From assembly GCA_019058445.1 (NCBI GenBank), contig JAHPZA010000006.1, positions 124,001-188,000 of the forward strand: 64,000 nt of DNA. The letters run 5' to 3'. The notes under the pieces are model-generated. The model was not told where the DNA came from and did not search any database. It saw nothing but the letters and a program-made list of their open reading frames with translations. The stretch comes from Promethearchaeota archaeon (GTDB taxonomy: Archaea; Asgardarchaeota; Lokiarchaeia; Sigyniarchaeales; SOKP01). Below, piece by piece: positions 53,856 to 63,076 of the stretch. The stretch's first letter is position 1. Every line of letters begins with the position of its first letter. The position numbers and the translations under genes are program-made.

Positions 53856-55544
53856 CTATTCTTGTCTAAGTTCCTTTTTCAAAACCTTTCCAACCAAACT
53901 TAACGGTAATTCTTCCTTAAACTCATAGATCTTGGGAACTTCGTATTTTGAAAGATGTTCTTGAGCATATTGTTTTATACTTTCCTTTACTGCTTCTGAT
54001 GCCTCAACTCCCTCTTTCAATTGAACTACTGCCTTTACAATTTCGGCACCAGGTCTGTCTGGATTAGGGACACCTATAATTGCTATTAATTGAATGTCAG
54101 GATGTTTTGTCATTATATCTTCAACGTGTACACTATATACTTTAAATCCACTGACAATTAACATATCCTTTGTACGATCGACAATAGTTAAATAACCTTC
54201 CTCATCAAAGACACCTACATCCCCTGTATGAAGCCATCCATCGATGTATGTTTTCGCCGTAGCTTCTGGTTTTTTATAATATCGTTTAGTAATCTGCGGA
54301 CCTTTTAAGCATACTTCGCCGGGCTGTCCAACTGGTACTTCTTCCCCCGTTTCTACATCTACAAGTTTGAAGTCAGTATCGGGGAGAGGTAGACCTACAG
54401 TTCCAATTTTTTTCTTCCCTAAAGCGGGATTTACTGATACTAAAACTGCAGATTCCGTCATTCCATAAACTTCAACGAATTTATTCTCTGAGTGGAAATC
54501 TTTTTCAAAGTCTCTAACTGCTTCAGCTGGAAAAGGGGCTGCCCCAGAAATATATAAATTTATATTATCTAGAGTTTCAGGTGGTATTTTTTTAGCCTTA
54601 GGATTATCCTGAATCATTAAAAATAAAGTAGGGACGTTTCCAAATACTGTTGGCTTTTTATCAATTATTTCTTTTATCATGTGGTTAGTGTCTCTCGGAT
54701 TAGCGATGATGATATGTGATGCTCCGATATAGGTTAAGAATAAACCAACGAATAATCCTGCTAAATGAAAGTATGGAAATGCCGAAATAACTATATCTGT
54801 TCCGTGTTTTCTGTTAAGCCATGTATTGAACTGAATACTATTCGCACATAAATTAGCATGTGTAATTTCAGTTCCTTTAGGGCGTCCAGTAGTTCCTCCA
54901 GTGTATTGTATTAACATTAAATCTTTATGAGGATCCATCGAAACTGGTTTTACATCGATTTCCGTATCGATAGCTTCTTGGAAAGGCACAACTTTTTTGC
55001 CTGGATATGGAACCATTTTTCCTTTTGGAATTTTTCCTAGTAGTTTCGCTATCCCTACTATAAACCCCGGGAGATTCATCATCTCAGCTATATTTGTAGG
55101 AATTATAACTTCGAGCTTTGGAATTTTATCTAAAATGTTTCCAATTATCTTTTCATGGACGATATCCATTGTAACAAGAAATTTTGCATCTGAATCATTT
55201 ATCTGATATGCAATTTCATCAGCACTCATAAGAGGTGAACATCCTGATGACACTCCTCCCGCTATATATGTCCCATAAAGTGCGATTAAATACTGCGGGC
55301 AGTTTGGGATATTCATTGCTACAACATCTCCCTTTTTCAATCCATTTTTTTGCAAAAAGGTGGCAAATTTCCGAGAAAGCTCTAATACTTCCCTATATGT
55401 CAGCACATTCTTCATAAAATAAAATGCTACTCTGTCCGGAAAGGCTTCCATAGCCCGTGTTAAAATTGTCCCAAAATCTTCATATTTATAGGTAAGGCTC
55501 TCAGGAACATGTTTATCATATGATTTTAACCAAATTTTTTCCAT
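53856..55544 (-). CDS. Acyl-CoA synthetase (AMP-forming ligase)
   Basis: The 562-residue ANL-family enzyme activates a carboxylic acid with ATP and CoA. Seen: the P-loop-like motif LMLIQYTGGTTGRPKGTE, VEVYGMTESA, GWLHTGDVGVFDEEGYLTIVDRTKDMLIVSG (motif II/hinge), and the C-terminal catalytic lysine in LVGKVLKKELR. Length fits medium- or long-chain acyl-CoA ligases. It heads the minus-strand set with the enoyl-CoA isomerase-like gene downstream and cluster C upstream, so it probably delivers the acyl-CoA that the Cys-less thiolase-fold proteins or BKACE enzymes use. Confidence 0.92.
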   Translation of the reverse strand: MEKIWLKSYDKHVPESLTYKYEDFGTILTRAMEAFPDRVAFYFMKNVLTYREVLELSRKFATFLQKNGLKKGDVVAMNIPNCPQYLIALYGTYIAGGVSSGCSPLMSADEIAYQINDSDAKFLVTMDIVHEKIIGNILDKIPKLEVIIPTNIAEMMNLPGFIVGIAKLLGKIPKGKMVPYPGKKVVPFQEAIDTEIDVKPVSMDPHKDLMLIQYTGGTTGRPKGTEITHANLCANSIQFNTWLNRKHGTDIVISAFPYFHLAGLFVGLFLTYIGASHIIIANPRDTNHMIKEIIDKKPTVFGNVPTLFLMIQDNPKAKKIPPETLDNINLYISGAAPFPAEAVRDFEKDFHSENKFVEVYGMTESAVLVSVNPALGKKKIGTVGLPLPDTDFKLVDVETGEEVPVGQPGEVCLKGPQITKRYYKKPEATAKTYIDGWLHTGDVGVFDEEGYLTIVDRTKDMLIVSGFKVYSVHVEDIMTKHPDIQLIAIIGVPNPDRPGAEIVKAVVQLKEGVEASEAVKESIKQYAQEHLSKYEVPKIYEFKEELPLSLVGKVLKKELRQE

Positions 55545-55694
55545 TTAACTCACTATTTTCAAAATTAATTTGTTAATTATTTATTTTGCTTTAGTGGAAT
55601 TTAATACTTTTCAAAATCTTGAATTAAATTATTCATTCTAATTAGAGAAAATAATAAAAAAAAGAGATTTAAAATTTAGAAATCTTTACATTAG

Positions 55695-56210
55695 CTATTT
55701 TTCTTGTTCCTTTTTGTTAAGTTCAACTGCCGGATCTTCAAGAGCATCATAATAATCGATATCAAACCACGAACCCGTCCTTTCTTTTGCCCATACAGCT
55801 TTTACTGGCATTCCAATATAGACAGAATGAAAATCAATATCTTTCGGCATATTATGAAGCCAAATTGTGTCGGCTCCATCTTGACGAACTGCAATAACGG
55901 GTAATGGTCTTTCACGATTTTTATCATCAGCCTCATAAGTGGCGGAGCCAGTAGCTATAGTTCCAGTCTCTGGCAAACGAACCCATTGATCTGGCATTAC
56001 TAAGCATCGTCCACATATTAATCTCGGGGGAAATGAGACTGTATTGCACGACCGGCATTTTAATCCTAAACAAACTCCATCTTTTAGCCCTTTAAGAAAG
56101 ACTTTTGTTCTCGACAAATTAAATTTATATTTATAATTCATTAAATACCAGTTTCCATGCAAGGTTCTTGTCTTTTTATATTGCTTTTTAATATAGTCTG
56201 GTAGTGGCAT
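55695..56210 (-). CDS. DUF35 zinc ribbon/OB-fold protein (cluster C, last)
   Basis: The 171-residue product has a basic N-terminal helix, zinc ribbon CRSCNTVSFPPRLICGRC (about 51-68), and an OB-fold including IATGSATYEADD and VRQDGADTIWLHNM. The PPR and DGADT signatures mark it as a thiolase-fold partner. It lies 8 bases after the Gly-type gene 56219. Its basic start (KKQYKKTRTLHGNWYLMNYKYK) is unlike the other DUF35 proteins. It completes the four-gene cluster C. Confidence 0.8.
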   Translation of the reverse strand: MPLPDYIKKQYKKTRTLHGNWYLMNYKYKFNLSRTKVFLKGLKDGVCLGLKCRSCNTVSFPPRLICGRCLVMPDQWVRLPETGTIATGSATYEADDKNRERPLPVIAVRQDGADTIWLHNMPKDIDFHSVYIGMPVKAVWAKERTGSWFDIDYYDALEDPAVELNKKEQEK

Positions 56211-56218
56211 TCTTTATT

Positions 56219-57463
56219 TCACCTCCATTTTCTCTGTGGTTCATCGGACATCACCACATGAGTTATTAAATTGATAGAACCGCCCCAACCATGTCCTAAA
56301 GCAGTGTGAACTGTTTTTGGTACTTGGTTGCCAGCTTTTCCCATAATTTGTAGAGCAGCTTCAGCTGGCCGTTCCATAGCAGAAGCTCCAATCGCATTTG
56401 TCGAATTGACGCCGCCAGAACAGTTCACAGGTAATTCTCCATTAAGCGCAGTAACTCCATTCCGATATGCTTCTGGAGCCTGATTTTCTTCAAAAAGCCC
56501 AATTCTTTCAACCCACATCAATTCTTGATTTGGGAATGGAGAATAAACTTCCGCATAATCAATTTCCTTATTGGGAAATGAAATACCTGCTTGTCCATAT
56601 GCCACCTCAGCTGATTTCATCGCTCCCAGTTGTTCGCACGGATCAGTTTGGCCTGCACCTGCACAATCTATCCCTATAATGGCCGATTCATTGCTGTAAC
56701 TCGCAACACCATTGATATAGACGGGAATGTCCGCTATTTGCTTCGCTTTTTCTTCAGTTGTAATTAACATCGCGCAAGCACCATCAGAGGCAGGACATAC
56801 CATTCCAAATCTCAGAGGAAAAGAGATATATGGTGTGTCGAGTACATCCTCTATGGTAATCGTAGGCATTTTTAAATGCGTCCACCAATTTTTTGCAGCA
56901 TTTCTTCTATTTTGGACAACAACGCGGGCTAGATCCTCTTCAGTTGCCCGACTACGCCTCATATAATTCATAGCTTGATAAGAAGCTACTCCAATTGCAG
57001 CTCCGGAACCCATATTTGATCTCATCCTCTCAATGGTATAGCCTAAATCAGAAAAAATAGAAAATTCTCCTAATGCTACAGATGCTAAACCTACTGTGGT
57101 ATCCCCACATGATTGCTGCTCGAAACCGATGCATAAAACCATGTCGTATAATCCTGAGGCTACACTGTAATAACCAGCTATTGTAACAGAACCTCCTGTA
57201 GTTCCGCCTGTGGTAACCCGGAGCAACGGTTTATTTTTAGAGGCCATGTGATCTCCCATCCATAATTCTGGCATATTCGCCCCTTCAAATGCGGGCATAT
57301 TACCATTGACAACCGCATCTATGTCCTTCCAATCGATATTTGCTTTTGTAATACAATCCTCAACCGCTTCATTGACCAATTCTGCCATGTTCACATCAGA
57401 ACGTTTAGATGCGTGTTCACAAAACCCACAGCTTATTATTGCTGGTTGTACTTTATGTGCCAT
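56219..57463 (-). CDS. Thiolase-fold protein lacking the nucleophilic Cys (Gly type, cluster C)
   Basis: The 414-residue homologue of 35258-36436. The nucleophile block is TTGGTTGGSV (Gly at the Cys position), the GHPxGA region STNAIGASA (Asn for His), and the C-terminus GHGWGGSINL. It has a longer middle segment than its cluster B counterpart. It is encoded 3 bases after the divergent partner 57467 and 8 bases before a DUF35 gene, so all four cluster C proteins are likely made together. A retro-aldolase-like function is the best guess from known Cys-less relatives; the reaction is not proven. Confidence 0.8.
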   Translation of the reverse strand: MAHKVQPAIISCGFCEHASKRSDVNMAELVNEAVEDCITKANIDWKDIDAVVNGNMPAFEGANMPELWMGDHMASKNKPLLRVTTGGTTGGSVTIAGYYSVASGLYDMVLCIGFEQQSCGDTTVGLASVALGEFSIFSDLGYTIERMRSNMGSGAAIGVASYQAMNYMRRSRATEEDLARVVVQNRRNAAKNWWTHLKMPTITIEDVLDTPYISFPLRFGMVCPASDGACAMLITTEEKAKQIADIPVYINGVASYSNESAIIGIDCAGAGQTDPCEQLGAMKSAEVAYGQAGISFPNKEIDYAEVYSPFPNQELMWVERIGLFEENQAPEAYRNGVTALNGELPVNCSGGVNSTNAIGASAMERPAEAALQIMGKAGNQVPKTVHTALGHGWGGSINLITHVVMSDEPQRKWR

Positions 57464-57466
57464 TTT

Positions 57467-58606
57467 TTAACCACCTCCCTCCAATACAAATAATATACTA
57501 TTTTGAGCACAAAAACCCACCTGTCCAGAAGCAATTGCTTTCTTGGCACCGGAAACTTGATACTCATCTGCTTCCCCTCGAAGTTGCTTCGCAGCTTCTA
57601 CTATTCTTGTCAGTCCACAAGCACAAGGAGTAAATGCACTCATCGCCCCTCCAGAAGGATTTAATGCTGATCCTGAATCAAGCAACGTCGCTCCTTTTCC
57701 ATTTTCAGCCAATTTTGCTGCCTCTGCTAATATTAATTCTTCACACGATGTATGTCCAAAGAGTTCTGCTACATCAATTTCAGATTTAGGATCACTTATT
57801 CCAGCCATTTTATACGCTTTTTCGGCCGCTTTTTCCATTGAAACGCTTTTGCTTAAATCTCTATCACCTAAATAATAGGTCTCCTGACATTGTCCCATCC
57901 CGGTGATCCACACGGGGGTATCCGTAATTTTTAAACTTTGTCTCTCAGGAGCTAAAATCATCGCAGTTGCCCCATCACATGGGATAGGATACATCAATTC
58001 CCTTAAGGGACTGCTTAAAACCTCAGAATTTAACACATCTTGCACAGAGATATCCGATTTTTTCACATCTGGTAAAGCTAAAGGATTTTTCGCAGAATTC
58101 TTATAACCTTGTACTGCAACCTTCGCAATTTCTTCTTCGCTCACGCCAAATGCTTTCATATAAGCCCTCATTTGCATTCCTCCAGCAGTATATGAGTTTA
58201 TCAAACTTATGGTTCTATCAAAAGTAGGATCTAATTCCAAGATTCTCACTGGCTCATATAAATAGCATGATGGCATGCTAAATCCATATATCATCGCTAA
58301 TTTATGGTTACCTGATAATATTCTATACTGCCCGTAAGCTGCGGCATGCGCTCCATCCATTTCGACTTTAGTCTCGTCCTTCATATAAGCCCCCCCTGCT
58401 TCTACTTTAAAGCAGTTCGAAATAGTTTTTCCATCATAGTAATCGTTCGTGCACGTTACTACAGTGGTAATATCTTTTCTTTTTAAACCAGCAGAATCCA
58501 AGGCTCCCCTCACTGCAGAGTAAATGGCTTCATAGGGACTCATCATCATATCCAGTTCAGGTTTTAGTTGACAATACCCAACAATTCCTACTCGTTCCAT
58601 CTTCAT
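57467..58606 (-). CDS. Divergent thiolase-fold subunit (Glu type, cluster C)
   Basis: The 379-residue counterpart of 34114-35253 (same length). The nucleophile block reads KVEMDGAHAA, so Glu or a neighbour stands at the Cys position. The GHP-like region is AMSAFTPCACG and the C-terminus GFCAQNSILFV. It is too altered for thiolase chemistry. It overlaps the upstream DUF35 gene by 4 bases and precedes the Gly-type gene by 3, giving tight translational coupling. Its consistent pairing with a Gly-type subunit in both clusters argues for an obligate heteromer. Confidence 0.75.
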   Translation of the reverse strand: MKMERVGIVGYCQLKPELDMMMSPYEAIYSAVRGALDSAGLKRKDITTVVTCTNDYYDGKTISNCFKVEAGGAYMKDETKVEMDGAHAAAYGQYRILSGNHKLAMIYGFSMPSCYLYEPVRILELDPTFDRTISLINSYTAGGMQMRAYMKAFGVSEEEIAKVAVQGYKNSAKNPLALPDVKKSDISVQDVLNSEVLSSPLRELMYPIPCDGATAMILAPERQSLKITDTPVWITGMGQCQETYYLGDRDLSKSVSMEKAAEKAYKMAGISDPKSEIDVAELFGHTSCEELILAEAAKLAENGKGATLLDSGSALNPSGGAMSAFTPCACGLTRIVEAAKQLRGEADEYQVSGAKKAIASGQVGFCAQNSILFVLEGGG

Positions 58607-59043
58607 CCACCTCCCACCGGTTCAAAACCCGCAATATCGTTGGGATGACCTTTAACATTTTTCGCCCATACAACTTTCACCTTCATCCCTTCTTTTAGAG
58701 AATCTGGACTTATGTTTATGATCGGCGCTATTATGCCTGTATCAGCTCCATCAATTTGAATCAATCCCACCATAATGGGTTCCTTTGCCTTTCTTGCTCT
58801 ACGCTCTGTAACATTATAATTAGATACTGTGAAATTTTTTAGTACTCCATTTTCAGGTAATTCCACGAATTCCTCAGCCTTAGCAAAACAGTCACCACAT
58901 CGATTTCTTGGTGGCAAAAACACACGCTGGCACTTGGAACATTTGCTGCCTATAAATTGTTTGTTTTGCAAACCGTCATAGAATTTATCCATTACAATTC
59001 CTACCCAAAAATCAAACTCAGCACGCACCATGCCTCGTTTCAC
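58603..59043 (-). CDS. DUF35 zinc ribbon/OB-fold protein (cluster C, first)
   Basis: At least 146 residues: zinc ribbon CSKCQRVFLPPRNRCGDC (about 35-52), then OB-fold (LKNFTVSNYNVTE, IQIDGADTGIIAPI). The listed start is GTG 59043; ATG 59031 is possible. The frame is open another 15 codons upstream, and that extension (LNLEDEQDVYV) lines up loosely with the start of the cluster B DUF35 protein. A GGGTGA stands six bases before an in-frame ATT there. So the true start may be upstream at a rare codon. It heads cluster C. Confidence 0.75.
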   Translation of the reverse strand: MKRGMVRAEFDFWVGIVMDKFYDGLQNKQFIGSKCSKCQRVFLPPRNRCGDCFAKAEEFVELPENGVLKNFTVSNYNVTERRARKAKEPIMVGLIQIDGADTGIIAPIINISPDSLKEGMKVKVVWAKNVKGHPNDIAGFEPVGGG

Positions 59044-59267
59044 ATAAACATCTTGTTCATCTTCAAGATTTAATTTTGAAATCGTTCTTCACCCAATATT
59101 TTTTTTTTAGTTTTAATTTAAATTTTAATTATTAATTAATTGGATATCATTATAAATATAAGTTTCAATAAGATATTCAAAAATTTTCAATTACTTAGTT
59201 TGCGAATTGTCAGTAAAAAAGAGAGAAAAAAATAAATTCGCTTTGCTCTTCTAGGAACGTAAATTCT

Positions 59268-59384
59268 TTAAGGAGAACCCTCGCCACAACCTGGAATACT
59301 GACTCCAGCGCTGGCAAGACTCAGTCCATAAGCTAAGGTAAGCATGACCGCTAAAGCGACAATAGTTTTTTTGTGAACATTCAT
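59268..59384 (-). CDS. 38-residue secreted peptide candidate
   Basis: Too short for the ORF track. The frame reads MNVHKKTIVALAVMLTLAYG, then a signal-peptidase-like SLASA and a short tail GVSIPGCGEGSP. It has a basic start, hydrophobic core and small-residue cleavage site, as in Sec signal peptides, leaving a mature piece of about 12 residues with a single Cys. The stretch is visibly less AT-rich than the flanks, which supports coding. TATA-like elements occur about 24 and 60 bases upstream. No known bacteriocin or lipoprotein box is matched (Cys is too far from the core). It could also be a relic or an uncharacterised peptide; function unknown. Confidence 0.5.
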   Translation of the reverse strand: MNVHKKTIVALAVMLTLAYGLSLASAGVSIPGCGEGSP

Positions 59385-59493
59385 TTTAGTAACCTACTTA
59401 GAGTTTATAATCATTCGATATTACAAGTAGTATTTACTAATTTATATCCGCTTATTTAAATAACACGAATTTAGAAATTTAGCGAATTAAAAT

Positions 59494-60540
59494 TTATAAT
59501 AATTTTTTCAAAACCACACCTATTTTTTTGATAGCATATTGAATATCATCTTCATTGATTCCGTAATGGGTGACAAAACGAATTCTATGCTTATCGATAT
59601 TAAAGGCCATAACCCCCTCATTGCCGAGAGTTCGTACGACTTTCCCGATTCGAATACCTTCAGGCACAGATATTATCAAAATATTTGTATCAGGGTTTAA
59701 AATTTTTACAGATGAATTAAAACTTGCAATTCCCTCGGCAAGTAATTTCGCATTTTTATGATCCTCTTCGAGTCTTTGAATCCATTTTGGTTCGAGAGCA
59801 ACCAAACCAAATGAGGCAATGATTCCAGCTTGTCTCATGCCTCCTCCTACCATTTTTCTATATTTTCTTGCTTCCGAGATAAAACTTTTAGAACCTGCGA
59901 CTAAAGATCCAACGGGGCACGAAAGTCCCTTTGATAGGCAAAACATAAGGCTATCAACATGCTTAGTGATTTCGGTAACATTCACGCCTAGCCCGATAGC
60001 CGCATTAAATACTCTTGCGCCATCCAAATGGAATTTTAAACCATTTTTGTCTGCAAATTGCTTCATTTCTCTTAAAACTTCAGGTTTAATTATCGCTCCT
60101 CCATGATAGTTATGCGTGTTTTCAGAAGTTAGTAGAGTTATCTTTTGTTCTTTAGCTCTGTTTTTATCGATTATATTTTGAAGCTCATCAATAGAAGGAG
60201 CGCCCCTATTAGAAGAATAGAGATTAACCTTTAATTCTGCAATTTTCGTAGCGCTACTTAATTCATTTTGGTAAATATGACATTGCTCTTCAATTAGGAT
60301 TTCTTCACCACGATTGGTATGAGATAGCATTGCGACGAGGTTAGCTTGTGTACCAGATGTAACATACACCGCCGTTTCCTTTCCGACTATTTTTGCTGCT
60401 TTCTCTTCCAATTTATTAACACTCGGGTCTTCTCCAAAGACATCATCCCCAATGTGTGAATTATCTAAAGATTTGAGCATTTCCCACATTTCAGGAGATG
60501 GTTTTGTAAACGTATCAGACCGCAAATCGACTACTTTCAT
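59494..60540 (-). CDS. ltaE: Low-specificity L-threonine aldolase
   Basis: The PLP enzyme that splits threonine or allo-threonine to glycine and acetaldehyde. About 348 residues from ATG 60540 (the track's TTG is four codons earlier). Seen: the start VVDLRSDTFTKPSPEM, GDDVFGEDPSVNKLE, VTSGTQANLVAM, the phosphate-binding LTSENTHNYHGGAI, FHLDGARVFNAA with the cofactor Asp, and the Schiff-base lysine in CLSKGLSCPVGS. All match the family. The acetaldehyde released could feed the alcohol/aldehyde enzymes in this window, but no direct link is shown. Confidence 0.92.
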   Translation of the reverse strand: MKVVDLRSDTFTKPSPEMWEMLKSLDNSHIGDDVFGEDPSVNKLEEKAAKIVGKETAVYVTSGTQANLVAMLSHTNRGEEILIEEQCHIYQNELSSATKIAELKVNLYSSNRGAPSIDELQNIIDKNRAKEQKITLLTSENTHNYHGGAIIKPEVLREMKQFADKNGLKFHLDGARVFNAAIGLGVNVTEITKHVDSLMFCLSKGLSCPVGSLVAGSKSFISEARKYRKMVGGGMRQAGIIASFGLVALEPKWIQRLEEDHKNAKLLAEGIASFNSSVKILNPDTNILIISVPEGIRIGKVVRTLGNEGVMAFNIDKHRIRFVTHYGINEDDIQYAIKKIGVVLKKLL

Positions 60541-60590
60541 ATAGTATCCCAATAAATAATCCTTAAGTGAGCTATAAAGTGAATAAAGGA

Positions 60591-61166
60591 TTAAAAATTA
60601 TATGATGGCAAAAACTCATAGAGTACATCTTCTTCTAAATTTAAAAGAAATTCAGGGGAAATTGTTTTGAGAGGTATTTTTTCTGTCCTTGTAAGGGTAA
60701 TTTTTTCGGTGTCTAACGCTCCATCATACCAATGCTTTAAAAGCCCGATTCTTGAGATTTTTTTGGTATTTAGTAAGCTACGAAGAAAATCCAGCCATCT
60801 CTTTGTTTCATTTTCTTTTTCCTTAGGAGTAAGTTTTTTCCTTAATGTTGAAGAACCTTCCCTTTGCAGTTTTTCTTTTATCCATTGATCAATTTGCTCA
60901 TCCGTCCATTTTTTCTTTTTTAAGTTGCGCACTTTTTGAGAATTAAGTAAATTTTGATATTCCTGTAGATTATTTGAAGACCCTAAAACAGTATCACAGT
61001 CGCAATAGTCTTTTGTTGCTCGCAAATATAGCTCTCCAGAACGAAGCTGAGACAGAATGGATTCATTCTCTATAGGATTAAAGGCCATGTTATATTCATT
61101 AAATATATTGTCTAATTCTTCTAACACAACGCCTTTAGGAAGGGTTGCAGTTATATAAAAACACAT
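60591..61166 (-). CDS. Conserved protein of unknown function with CDCDT motif
   Basis: About 191 residues starting MCFYITATLPKG, preferred over the track start three codons earlier. N-terminal alpha/beta part with FNPIENESILSQLRSGELYL and the signature CDCDTVLGS; the C-terminal half is Lys/Glu-rich and helical. The MCxYITATLPKG and CDC(x)T(x)LG elements occur in a widespread uncharacterised protein family that I recall but cannot name functionally. It directly follows the TPR/zinc gene on the same strand, so the two probably share a transcript. Confidence 0.55.
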   Translation of the reverse strand: MCFYITATLPKGVVLEELDNIFNEYNMAFNPIENESILSQLRSGELYLRATKDYCDCDTVLGSSNNLQEYQNLLNSQKVRNLKKKKWTDEQIDQWIKEKLQREGSSTLRKKLTPKEKENETKRWLDFLRSLLNTKKISRIGLLKHWYDGALDTEKITLTRTEKIPLKTISPEFLLNLEEDVLYEFLPSYNF

Positions 61167-61167
61167 A

Positions 61168-61575
61168 TTAACCATTAATTTTACTAGATATTTTACTTTT
61201 TCTTAATTTTTGATAGAGGCAGCGAAGGTTTTTCGCAGAATTTAAATCGGTAGGATCTAGCTCTAAGACCCGGTTATATGCCTCTTCAGCTCTTTTATAA
61301 TCCCCTTTATCATAATAAATAATCGCAAGGCGCCTCCATACGGTTGGGTTGAAATTAGACTTTAATGCTTGCTCATATTCATTTTGATCTAAAAGGATTC
61401 TCTTAACATCACGTCTTACTAATTTGGTATAGCAGCCACAGCAATAAAACTGTAGAGAAGGATGATTCCAGAGCTTTTTTAATTTAATTTCGTCAAAAAC
61501 TTGATTTACTTCTTTAAATTCATCAAAATTCAATAGTTTTTTACAGGCCCAACAATATTTTTTAGAGATAATCAT
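61168..61575 (-). CDS. Zinc-binding protein with TPR repeats
   Basis: About 135 residues: N-terminal CWACKK and a later CCGC pair, probably one zinc site (about 8-47). A TPR-like pair of helices follows (NPTVWRRLAIIYYDKGDYKRAEEAYNRVLELDPTDLNSAKNL). TTG 61584 is listed as start; ATG 61575 is preferred. Single-TPR proteins often serve as adaptors. Last bases overlap the track start of the downstream CDCDT gene. Function unknown. Confidence 0.6.
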   Translation of the reverse strand: MIISKKYCWACKKLLNFDEFKEVNQVFDEIKLKKLWNHPSLQFYCCGCYTKLVRRDVKRILLDQNEYEQALKSNFNPTVWRRLAIIYYDKGDYKRAEEAYNRVLELDPTDLNSAKNLRCLYQKLRKSKISSKING

Positions 61576-61644
61576 CTTCAACAATAATTAATCAGTGATT
61601 ATAAGATGATAATTCCTTTATATAACATCTTAGTAATGTGAACT

Positions 61645-62826
61645 TTATTTCTGAAATTTTTCCTTAATCGCTTTTTGTTCTTCCCGGGCTTTAAATGGTT
61701 TAGAGGGTTTAGACATATCGAGTGTGCTATCGCACGCCCAACATACGTTTTCCAAATTAGTTAAAGCATTATAACATCTTTCACAATATGAAGTTTTACA
61801 ATTTCTGCAAACAAAGTTAATTCCTATAACTTCCCCCTTACATACCAAGCATATCTTTTTTTCTTTTGAGACAATTACTTCTTCTTCGGTTAATTTTTGA
61901 GGTCTAGTAAAACCTTTAAAGATATCTTCTGGTTCCTTTTCCATTGTTTTCTCAAAGGATACTCTTGAAATAGTGCTTTTAGCCTTTTTCATTTGAACGA
62001 TCCCAAATATTATTAGTATAGAGTATAATGGGATAAATAATAGAATATAAAATTTGGTAGAAACCGGAATAGGGGTGGAGATTAAACTTAAAATAACAAA
62101 TATCATTGACCCATGAAAAAGAATAAGAATTATCCAATGAAAAACTGAATTTAATCTAATAAAGGTATCTAGTTTAATAAAGAGTGGTATAAGAAGTAAT
62201 GTTCCGCAAACGAGCATTACCGTTGGTATAATAGAAGGATGAATTCCGATGTAATATACAGTACTTATAAAAATAAAGGAAGAAAAACCAAAATTAGAGC
62301 CAGTTATAATAAACACTGAAATAATTCTAAGTTCTCTGCTTGATTTAATAGAAAGCTTTATACCAGCATAATTAATTATGTATACATTAAAAAGGAAGGC
62401 AATTGCTATGAAAGTTGAGTCTACAATCATAAAATATAAACCAATCATATTGATTACTGATAATAAATATTTTGTAGATTTAAAGACTCGCTCAAATAGA
62501 AATACGAAAATTGTTGCTCCTATTACCCAGCTCAGTGAGGCAAGATGAAAAAAAATATTCGAGAACATACTCTCATCTGCAATTGCATAAAAACTATGTC
62601 CGACATAATGGCCCTCTACGAAATAAATTGCTAAAAAATAAAAAATGAAATTTAATGTTATCGCAAATATAAACATCATCCCAAATCCATATAATATTAA
62701 TTTTTCATTACGATTCTCATTCTTATAAGCCCGATTCAAGTAAAGTAAGCCTATTAATAGCGTCATAAATATTACTATTATCCACAATGCTCGTTCTAAA
62801 GGATCAAATATTAAAGCTTCGTTCAT
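61645..62826 (-). CDS. Multi-helix membrane protein with C-terminal zinc ribbon
   Basis: Of 393 residues, the first 290 hold about seven to eight hydrophobic helices. After a linker, residues 325-365 contain CLVC, CRNC, CERC and CWAC pairs, a double zinc finger or ribbon of the treble-clef/RING-like kind. The topology suggests the zinc domain faces the cytosol. Membrane proteins with a zinc-ribbon tail resemble eukaryotic membrane E3-like proteins only in outline; no catalytic claim is made. Precedes the zinc/TPR gene on the same strand by 60 bases. Confidence 0.6.
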   Translation of the reverse strand: MNEALIFDPLERALWIIVIFMTLLIGLLYLNRAYKNENRNEKLILYGFGMMFIFAITLNFIFYFLAIYFVEGHYVGHSFYAIADESMFSNIFFHLASLSWVIGATIFVFLFERVFKSTKYLLSVINMIGLYFMIVDSTFIAIAFLFNVYIINYAGIKLSIKSSRELRIISVFIITGSNFGFSSFIFISTVYYIGIHPSIIPTVMLVCGTLLLIPLFIKLDTFIRLNSVFHWIILILFHGSMIFVILSLISTPIPVSTKFYILLFIPLYSILIIFGIVQMKKAKSTISRVSFEKTMEKEPEDIFKGFTRPQKLTEEEVIVSKEKKICLVCKGEVIGINFVCRNCKTSYCERCYNALTNLENVCWACDSTLDMSKPSKPFKAREEQKAIKEKFQK

Positions 62827-63076
62827 TTGGCATCAACATTAAATTTCTAATAAATATTAATCTACATAAATGTAATTAATAGTATTCTTAGGAATTTTTA
62901 ATTTATAAATTTTAATTTTGTTTAGTCGTGAAGGAATATTCTAAAAATCTAATTGAGATAATCTTTTTTTCAATTAATAGAATAACTTCTAGAACTAAAA
63001 TAGAAAACATATCAAATTATATGTCATTTTCTATGAAATTATCTCAATAAAGAGAATAAAATAAAAAAAATAGTAA

